From assembly GCA_021736505.1 (NCBI GenBank), contig JAIPFU010000040.1, positions 1 to 11,174 on the forward strand: 11,174 nt of DNA, in the 5' to 3' direction. The notes under the pieces were generated by a model. It had not been told where the DNA came from. It made no database searches and worked only from the letters and a program-made list of their open reading frames with translations. Origin of the DNA: Spirochaetia bacterium (lineage in GTDB: Bacteria; Spirochaetota; Spirochaetia; PWKH01). Of this stretch, positions 6,663 to 11,174 are shown piece after piece; the stretch's first letter is position 1, and each line of letters opens with the position of its first letter. The translations under genes and the position numbers were made by a program.

Positions 6663-7781
6663 ATGGCAGTTTTTTCTCGTGAAGCATCGGATGAATTCAA
6701 TCAAGTTCTCACAAAACAGCTCCGGGCTTTGGCTTTGGATATTCGCAAGCATGTAGGAAAAGGCTATGTTGCAGTCCTTCTGGGAGGCGGTTACGGCAGA
6801 GGAGAGGGAGCCTGCGTTAAACAAAATGGAAAGGAAGCATTATATAATGATCTGGATCTTTTCCTTATCACGGATAGGAAGAAACCCTCAGTCATGAACC
6901 GCCTTAAGCCGGTACGTGAAAAATGGGAAGAGCGCCTTGGGATTGATGTGGATATCGGCAAACCGATTAAGCGTAAAGATCTGAAACGGCTTCCCCATGA
7001 ACTGATGTGGTATGATCTGTTTCACGGCTGCATGGTTCTGGATGGTCCTTCTGATCTCATGCTTAAGGAAGCTCCCCCCTGGCTTAATCAGACTCCTCCG
7101 GGCATTGAATCCCTGCGTTTGATGCTGAACAGGGGGAGCGGTCTGATGCAGGCAATTAATTTTGCATTAACTGAAAAAGAACCCCCAGACGCTGATTTTG
7201 TACGCCGGAATTACTATAAATGTCTGCTTGCCTTCGGTGATGCTGCACTCCTCATGACCGATGGCGCCTATACAACGGAACTGAGAAAGCGAGCGGGAGC
7301 ACTGAAGCAGCATGCCGGTGAGTTCCCCCCTGGGCTCATGGAAAAAATAATACCCGCGTATGAAAAGAGCGCTGCTTTTAAAGAGAGACCGGATACATTC
7401 AGTTCCAAAGTGGACAGCAAGATGCTCCTGGAGGCCGCTGAAATTTGGATTGAGCTCTATCTTCTTATAGAGAATCGGAGAAACACGGAAAATCGGAGAA
7501 ACACGGGGAAAAGAGTCTCAAGAAAAAAAACCGCAGGACCGTGGGAAAATGTGCATGATTACTGTATGGAGGATTTCATCAGGGAGCCCCAACAGCATAG
7601 GGGAATCCTTCTCTTGCGCAATGCAGTCAAGAATCTCAAGAGAAAGAAAATATCTCTTAAATACCCTCGTGAGGAGCTATACCGCATTCTTCCGCTGCTC
7701 ATGGAAGAACCCAAGCCTTGGGAGCAGGAGTGGAAAACGAGGGCCGAAGATTTTCTCAGCCTTTGGGATCAATACAACTGA
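6663..7781 (+). CDS. Pol-beta-type nucleotidyltransferase-like protein of unknown substrate
   Basis: 372 aa, preceded by GGGAG at a spacing of 7 bases. The N-terminal third looks like the pol-beta nucleotidyltransferase fold. It has a glycine-rich loop GGGYGRGEG (41-49), then NDLDLFLI with the metal-binding pair Asp63/Asp65, then IDVDIGKP with Asp95/Asp97 as the third-acid candidate. Spacing and order match the GSxxxG...DxD...D scheme of MNT/KNT-type enzymes. The remainder (about 140-372) is predicted mainly helical (for example RRNYYKCLLAFGDAALLM, 181-198), as in the substrate-binding C-terminal halves of such enzymes, but I do not recognise a named family. An 18-base DNA duplication encodes ENRRNT twice (270-281). 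It lacks a signal peptide or membrane segment. It could adenylylate a small molecule or protein, or nucleotidylate a glycan precursor. Its end overlaps the convergent gene by 13 bases. Fold call moderate, function open. Confidence 0.75.
   Translation: MAVFSREASDEFNQVLTKQLRALALDIRKHVGKGYVAVLLGGGYGRGEGACVKQNGKEALYNDLDLFLITDRKKPSVMNRLKPVREKWEERLGIDVDIGKPIKRKDLKRLPHELMWYDLFHGCMVLDGPSDLMLKEAPPWLNQTPPGIESLRLMLNRGSGLMQAINFALTEKEPPDADFVRRNYYKCLLAFGDAALLMTDGAYTTELRKRAGALKQHAGEFPPGLMEKIIPAYEKSAAFKERPDTFSSKVDSKMLLEAAEIWIELYLLIENRRNTENRRNTGKRVSRKKTAGPWENVHDYCMEDFIREPQQHRGILLLRNAVKNLKRKKISLKYPREELYRILPLLMEEPKPWEQEWKTRAEDFLSLWDQYN
7470..7505 (+). repeat. 18-base direct duplication in the nucleotidyltransferase-like gene
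   Basis: GAGAATCGGAGAAACACG (7470-7487) and GAAAATCGGAGAAACACG (7488-7505) differ at one base. They encode ENRRNT-ENRRNT (residues 270-281), in a probable surface loop before a basic stretch. The near identity suggests a recent in-frame duplication. Confidence 0.9.
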
Positions 7782-9349
7782 TTTTTATGGTAAAAGAGAT
7801 TACGAATGAAACGCAGTAAAATCTTTATGTTGTATCGAAATGAGTCGTGCACTGCATAATACATTTCAGTAGCGAAGCTAAGCTCCTCGGCGGGTATGTT
7901 CCGATACAGGACATCTCGTTCACTTATCAAACCCGCATAAGATTTATGGTAAATCTCCCTCCAGGTATCGCTCAAAGCAGCTGATTCCTCCGGTGTTTTC
8001 GGATTCAGCCCGAAAATTCGGCATTTCCCGCGAATAACTGCTCCCAGCCCCGGCATGATGTACAGAATCAGGTGCCTCCATGAAGAGTGAGGATATGTAT
8101 CACGGTGACAGAAGGTACGAATGCAAAACGTTTCAGCATAAGCGGAGGATGAAGATGCTGATATACCAGAAGCCCCAGTTTTCTGCTCTGTGGAATGATC
8201 CCCATTCTGATCCCCATTCTGATCAGTTTTCTGATCAGTTTTCTGATCAGTTTTCTGATCAATGGACGGCACCTGAATAAAGGTCTCCTTCTTCAGCAGA
8301 GGTCCTTTTCTGAATATACTGAAAATTGCAGCAGCCAGCATAATTGGAAGAGATATGATCCAGAGGATCAACGCAGCTGCACGTGAAAACGGGGAAGCGG
8401 AAACAGTTTCAGAAGAAATCCTGCCCGCCTCCATGCTGGAAACCAGACTGTTGTCGAAGGATGTGTACATAGCTCCAATATTGGTATTAACAATCTGGTT
8501 TTCTTTGATAATACAGTCGTGGATATCTAAATCCTTACCGACATAACTTCCAGGAAAGATGATTGAGTCCTTAATATATGAATTCCCACCGATAAAACAG
8601 CCTCTTCCTATTTCAGCATAGGGCCCAATATATGTCTGGTCTTCAATTCGTGTGTTTGGACCGATATAAACTGGGGGAATAAGAGTTATGGATTTAGGCA
8701 GTACTGAGCCCTGACCTATCCAAATCCCTTCACGGTACAGTTTCCCGAAATGAATGATTCCAGGGAAAGCTCCCTCCAGTACCTTTTTCTGAGAAAGATG
8801 AATGTCTTTGAAACTTCGTACCGAGAGTGTCGGATGTGGGATAACTGAATAGTCTTTTTCTTGTTCTGCAGCAGCTTTCACGAGAATTTCTTTTGAGGTT
8901 ACATGCCAGCCCGTATCTGAAGAATCTGCGTCCGTGCCTGCGCCCGTACCTGCGTCCGTGACGGTGGAGGAATCAGTAAATGTGACAGGTTTTTCCAGGT
9001 CCTCACGGTCAAAAGCTGGAAGAGTGAGGCCGTCACCCATCAAAACCAGCTCATCTTTTTCCAGAAAGGCTGCCTGAGCAATGCGTTTCGAAAAATCTTT
9101 GGGATTCTTTACAAGATGATAGTGTATCTCTATACCCCAGCGGATGCCATCACCTAAAAATGATTCTATCTTATCTGCATTATCAGAGATAAAAACATGC
9201 AGTTCATGCAGTTCATGCCGTTCAAGGTACTCAACAAGATGCTGAATAAAGGGTTTTCCCATGAAGGGAATGAAGCAGCTGGGGGTCTGGAACGTATACT
9301 GCTCATCCACTTGCAGCAGGGTTTGGGTGAAGTGAAGAATGGTTTTCAT
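7769..9349 (-). CDS. Fusion of degenerate sugar nucleotidyltransferase, left-handed beta-helix and PGT-like membrane domain
   Basis: 526 aa; GAAGG lies 8 bases before the ATG. Residues 1-115 resemble an NDP-sugar pyrophosphorylase (PSCFIPFMGKPFIQHLVEYL; LVLMGDG at 101-107), but the GGxGTRL loop is absent and the usual PK reads PS. Residues about 195-300 are hexapeptide-type repeats (IGPNTRIEDQTYIGPYAEIG). From 322 the chain parallels the bacterial sugar transferase encoded at 10180-11174. It has a hydrophobic helix (324-345), a GPLLKKETFIQ segment matching GPVIYTQIRIG, FCIRTF matching FKFPKF, MPGLGAVIRGKCRIFGLNP matching LPQLWCVLKGDMSLVGPRP, and YNIKILLRFI at the end. The catalytic Asp-Glu is replaced by Tyr430-Ile431. 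A DQKT-repeat insert (364-384) interrupts this domain. Both enzyme halves look inactive, so a scaffold or regulatory role at the membrane is my inference. It follows the GT26 gene by 34 bases, in the same operon. Confidence 0.75.
   Translation of the reverse strand: MKTILHFTQTLLQVDEQYTFQTPSCFIPFMGKPFIQHLVEYLERHELHELHVFISDNADKIESFLGDGIRWGIEIHYHLVKNPKDFSKRIAQAAFLEKDELVLMGDGLTLPAFDREDLEKPVTFTDSSTVTDAGTGAGTDADSSDTGWHVTSKEILVKAAAEQEKDYSVIPHPTLSVRSFKDIHLSQKKVLEGAFPGIIHFGKLYREGIWIGQGSVLPKSITLIPPVYIGPNTRIEDQTYIGPYAEIGRGCFIGGNSYIKDSIIFPGSYVGKDLDIHDCIIKENQIVNTNIGAMYTSFDNSLVSSMEAGRISSETVSASPFSRAAALILWIISLPIMLAAAIFSIFRKGPLLKKETFIQVPSIDQKTDQKTDQKTDQNGDQNGDHSTEQKTGASGISASSSSAYAETFCIRTFCHRDTYPHSSWRHLILYIMPGLGAVIRGKCRIFGLNPKTPEESAALSDTWREIYHKSYAGLISERDVLYRNIPAEELSFATEMYYAVHDSFRYNIKILLRFIRNLFYHKNQLY
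8197..8256 (-). repeat. 12-base tandem repeat, five units, in the fusion gene
   Basis: On the plus strand: GATCCCCATTCT twice (8197-8220), then GATCAGTTTTCT three times (8221-8256), perfect within each type. In the minus-strand gene they encode DQKT-type and DQNG-type units (residues about 364-384). Degenerate flanking copies (TEQKTGAS) suggest an older, longer array. This is the most regular array in the window. Confidence 0.95.
8927..8962 (-). repeat. 12-base tandem repeat, three units, in the fusion gene linker
   Basis: On the plus strand: TGCGTCCGTGCC, TGCGCCCGTACC and TGCGTCCGTGAC. Together they encode VTDA-GTGA-GTDA (residues 130-141), a small-residue linker between the nucleotidyltransferase-like and beta-helix parts. 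Confidence 0.85.
9197..9223 (-). repeat. 9-base tandem repeat, three units, in the fusion gene
   Basis: On the plus strand ATGCAGTTC occurs twice, then ATGCCGTTC. These encode ERH-ELH-ELH (residues 43-51) between the first helix and second strand of the nucleotidyltransferase-like domain, inside what should be a folded region rather than a linker. Confidence 0.8.
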
Positions 9350-9383
9350 TATTTCTACCTTCTCAATTATCTTTTTTTCATTT

Positions 9384-10178
9384 TTATTTTTTTGATTTAT
9401 TCTGATGCTTAAGTCGTGACTTTTCTTTTAAAACTTCAAATATAAAAATGAAGTTTCCCAGGATATATCTTCTCCACATTCGTCTCGGCTCCATGAGCAG
9501 TCGCCATATCCACTCCATGCCAGTCTTCCGCAGCCATTTGGGTGCTCTACTTATATTCCCTGAATAAAAATCAAAAAGTCCGCCGACGCCCATGGCCACG
9601 GAAACTTGTGTATAGGGAAGGTTCTCCCGAATCCATTTTTCCTGTTTAGGGACTCCCATGGCCACAAGAAGTATATCGGCCCGGGAGTCATTTATTGCCT
9701 GAATAACCCGTGCCCAATGTTTCTCATCAAAATATCCGTGGTGATATCCGGCGATGGTCATGTTTCCGGCGTGCTGTACAATCCATCTATAGACTCTCGC
9801 GGTTGTCCCAGGCTTTGCCCCCAGCAGAAAGACGCGTTTTTTCTGCCTAGCCAGCTCCTTGCACAGGACAGGAAAGAGGTCGGTTCCGTTGACATTGTCC
9901 TGAATCGGCTGTTTTAGAATTTTTCCGGCCAGACGGATCCCGCTGCCGTCGGGGAAAATAGCGGAAGAGGACTGCAGAATTTTTTTATACTCCCCGTCTC
10001 TATTGGCCGTATTTATACAATGTGCGTTGACAAAGTGTATTTCATGATGCAGCGTATCATCCTGTACTTTGGACATAACAAGTTTTAAAGCATCTTCCAT
10101 GGATATATTGCTGATGGGTATTTCATGCAGTAAAAAAATTTCATCCTTCACTGGAGAGTTTTTTTCTAATGACTCCAT
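9384..10178 (-). CDS. WecG/TagA/CpsF family (GT26) glycosyltransferase
   Basis: 264 aa, close to the usual family length of about 250. Transfers a sugar, classically ManNAc, ManNAcA or glucose, onto a polyprenyl-diphosphate-linked first sugar at the cytoplasmic membrane face. Family landmarks: HFVNAHCINTANRD (48-61), FPDGSGIRLAGKIL with the conserved Asp77, NGTDLFP (97-103), FLLGAKPG (117-124), GYFDE (148-152), VAMGVPKQEKWI (172-183) and GVGGLFDFYSGNISRAPKWLRKTGMEWIWRLLMEPRRMWRRY (197-238). The basic, aromatic C-terminus is the membrane-associating appendage of this family. There is no signal peptide. AAGGGAG (10188-10194), inside the end of the upstream gene, lies 9 bases from the ATG. That gene's stop is one base away (TGATATG), indicating translational coupling with the initiating transferase whose lipid-linked product it should use. 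Sugar specificity cannot be assigned. Confidence 0.95.
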   Translation of the reverse strand: MESLEKNSPVKDEIFLLHEIPISNISMEDALKLVMSKVQDDTLHHEIHFVNAHCINTANRDGEYKKILQSSSAIFPDGSGIRLAGKILKQPIQDNVNGTDLFPVLCKELARQKKRVFLLGAKPGTTARVYRWIVQHAGNMTIAGYHHGYFDEKHWARVIQAINDSRADILLVAMGVPKQEKWIRENLPYTQVSVAMGVGGLFDFYSGNISRAPKWLRKTGMEWIWRLLMEPRRMWRRYILGNFIFIFEVLKEKSRLKHQNKSKK

Positions 10179-10179
10179 A

Positions 10180-11174
10180 TCAGTAAGCTCCCTTACCCAT
10201 TAGAACTGCTGGTATTGTTTTCAGCAGCAGCTTAAAATCAAGCCAGACAGATTGACTTTCGATGTATTCCACATCCAGTTTTACCTGGTCTTCAAAACCG
10301 ATATCAGCTCTGCCGCTCACCTGCCAGATTCCCGTCAAGCCGGGGGTGACTTCTAGACGACGCCTGTCTTCCTGGGTATAGAGTTCCACTTCCCGAGGCA
10401 CCGGCGGACGAGGCCCAACCAGAGACATATCACCTTTCAGAACGCACCAAAGCTGGGGAAGTTCATCTATGCTGAATTTCCGAATAAACCTCCCTACTTT
10501 TGTTATTCTTGGGTCTTCCTTGATTTTAAAAGTGACATCTCCGGAATGCATGCTCTCTTTGAGCAGCTGATCCTTTAGCTTATCCGCATCCATTACCATG
10601 GAACGAAATTTAGGAAACTTGAACTCTGCTCCATGTTTTCCGATACGAATCTGTGTATAAATTACTGGTCCCCAATCATTTATACGGATAGCTACAGCAG
10701 TTAGGAAAAAGAGGGGAGAGAGGAGTATCAGGGCGACAAGAGAGACAGTTATATCCAGCAGGCGCTTGAAAGCAAGAGCGGATTTAGTAACAAAACGAAA
10801 AATACCTTTTTTTAAGCGGATTTTCCTGCTGTCCCCCTTTTCATACCGAGAAATCATATGATTAAGCTGTTTCTGGAACTCCTTTCCTGCTTTTTTTGTG
10901 CCGTAAAGGGATTCAAATGTTCTTTTTACATATCGTACAATTTCCCTGGATGAGGTAATTGGATTCTCCTCGGGACCAATAAGAATATCCGCGGCTGATG
11001 AAGTTGGTAGAATAAACTCCTGTACTTCAGGCATACGCTGGCTATAGAAGGTATCAATGTTCTCCTGTACTGATTGCTCTGAGTTTTTTGCTATCTCGTT
11101 TACAAGAAGCACCTGTTCATCTTCCTTCAGGAAAATACCGATTTCAGTAATTTCAGTAATTTCTTGAAAGTAGA
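10180..11174 (-). CDS. Polyprenyl-phosphate sugar-phosphate transferase (bacterial sugar transferase, WcaJ/WbaP/EpsL-type), 5' end off window
   Basis: Initiating enzyme that transfers a sugar phosphate from a UDP-sugar to undecaprenyl phosphate at the inner membrane. The frame stays open to the right edge. The first in-frame start codon inside the window is a GTG at 11112 without a convincing ribosome binding site, so I annotate the gene as running in from outside. Counting from that GTG: a soluble N-terminal region of at least 115 residues, the membrane helix (about 119-141), WGPVIYTQIRIGKHG (147-161), FKFPKFRSM (164-172), the catalytic Asp216-Glu217 in FSIDELPQLW, KGDMSLVGPRPP (226-237), PGLTGIWQVSGR (257-268) and the C-terminal VEYIESQSVWLDFKLLLKTI (281-300). 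All hallmark residues are intact. It overlaps translationally with the GT26 gene. The sugar transferred, and whether further TM helices precede, are unknown. Confidence 0.95.
   Translation of the reverse strand, partial: YFQEITEITEIGIFLKEDEQVLLVNEIAKNSEQSVQENIDTFYSQRMPEVQEFILPTSSAADILIGPEENPITSSREIVRYVKRTFESLYGTKKAGKEFQKQLNHMISRYEKGDSRKIRLKKGIFRFVTKSALAFKRLLDITVSLVALILLSPLFFLTAVAIRINDWGPVIYTQIRIGKHGAEFKFPKFRSMVMDADKLKDQLLKESMHSGDVTFKIKEDPRITKVGRFIRKFSIDELPQLWCVLKGDMSLVGPRPPVPREVELYTQEDRRRLEVTPGLTGIWQVSGRADIGFEDQVKLDVEYIESQSVWLDFKLLLKTIPAVLMGKGAY
11141..11163 (-). repeat. 9-base tandem repeat, two units plus a partial, at the right edge
   Basis: On the plus strand: ATTTCAGTA, ATTTCAGTA, ATTTC. 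In the sugar transferase frame it reads EIT-EIT-EIG. The unit is a multiple of three and keeps the frame open, mildly supporting that this edge region is coding rather than upstream of the GTG at 11112. Confidence 0.7.

Noticed and set aside
6609..6824. Small minus-strand frame across the start of the nucleotidyltransferase-like gene
   Set aside because: No ribosome binding site or recognisable domain; it is antisense to the glycine-rich loop of a supported gene.
8080..8546. Overlapping open frames on both strands around the 12-base repeats
   Set aside because: The repeat unit is a multiple of three, so it keeps several frames open at once. Their translations (runs of SDQF, FLIS or KLIR) are repeat artefacts, and the 7769-9349 gene explains the region.
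9350..9383. Rho-independent terminator between the GT26 and fusion genes
   Set aside because: The region is A-rich on the coding strand with no stem, and it holds the GAAGG ribosome binding site of the fusion gene, so the genes look cotranscribed.
1..11174. Mobile elements, tRNA or rRNA genes, prophage parts
   Set aside because: No transposase or integrase motif, no terminal inverted repeats with target duplications and no structured RNA gene were recognised on reading through both strands.

Overview
The window carries nine protein-coding genes and reads as part of a bacterial surface or exopolysaccharide locus, with a stress-type (SpoIIE/STAS) signalling pair beside it. Base composition is moderate, ribosome binding sites are of the AGGAGG/GGAG type, and many genes overlap or nearly touch. 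The envelope genes (a Wzz-like copolymerase, a polyprenyl-phosphate sugar-phosphate transferase and a WecG/TagA transferase), together with SpoIIE/STAS regulators, would fit a free-living spirochaete or another Gram-negative environmental bacterium. That taxonomic guess is weak, because no rRNA, tRNA or diagnostic marker lies in the window.

Left part, minus strand: an N-terminally complete but 3'-truncated RsbU-type phosphatase with GAF-like, PAS and SpoIIE/PP2C regions (1-1651). Upstream of it, after a 175-base gap holding a degenerate short tandem repeat, lies a Wzz/BY-kinase-type polysaccharide copolymerase (1827-3761) whose kinase half departs from consensus at several key positions. A 213-base divergent intergenic region (3762-3974) has two extended -10-like sequences and an imperfect dyad overlapping one of them.

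Middle part, plus strand: a tightly packed run of a STAS anti-sigma-factor antagonist (3975-4304), a cytoplasmic alkaline-phosphatase-superfamily protein (4304-5479) and a GT2 glycosyltransferase with a repetitive acidic N-terminal linker (5472-6542). After 120 bases containing a 15-base tandem repeat comes a pol-beta-type nucleotidyltransferase-like protein (6663-7781).

Right part, minus strand, in transcription order: an initiating sugar-phosphate transferase (PGT) running in from beyond the right edge (11174 to 10180), a WecG/TagA/CpsF (GT26) glycosyltransferase one base downstream (10178-9384), and an unusual fusion protein (9349-7769). The fusion consists of a degenerate sugar-nucleotidyltransferase domain, left-handed beta-helix repeats and a PGT-like membrane domain that lacks the Asp-Glu catalytic pair. 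It converges on the nucleotidyltransferase-like gene with a 13-base overlap of coding ends.

Working model (inference): the PGT loads the first sugar phosphate on undecaprenyl phosphate, GT26 and GT2 extend the glycan, and the Wzz/BY-kinase protein controls chain length or export. The phosphatase/STAS pair may tune output by partner switching. Two features stand out as possibly undescribed: the PGT-like pseudoenzyme fusion operonic with a genuine PGT, and the recurrence of short, mostly in-frame tandem repeats (9, 12, 15 and 18 bases) across at least five genes or gaps in 11 kb.
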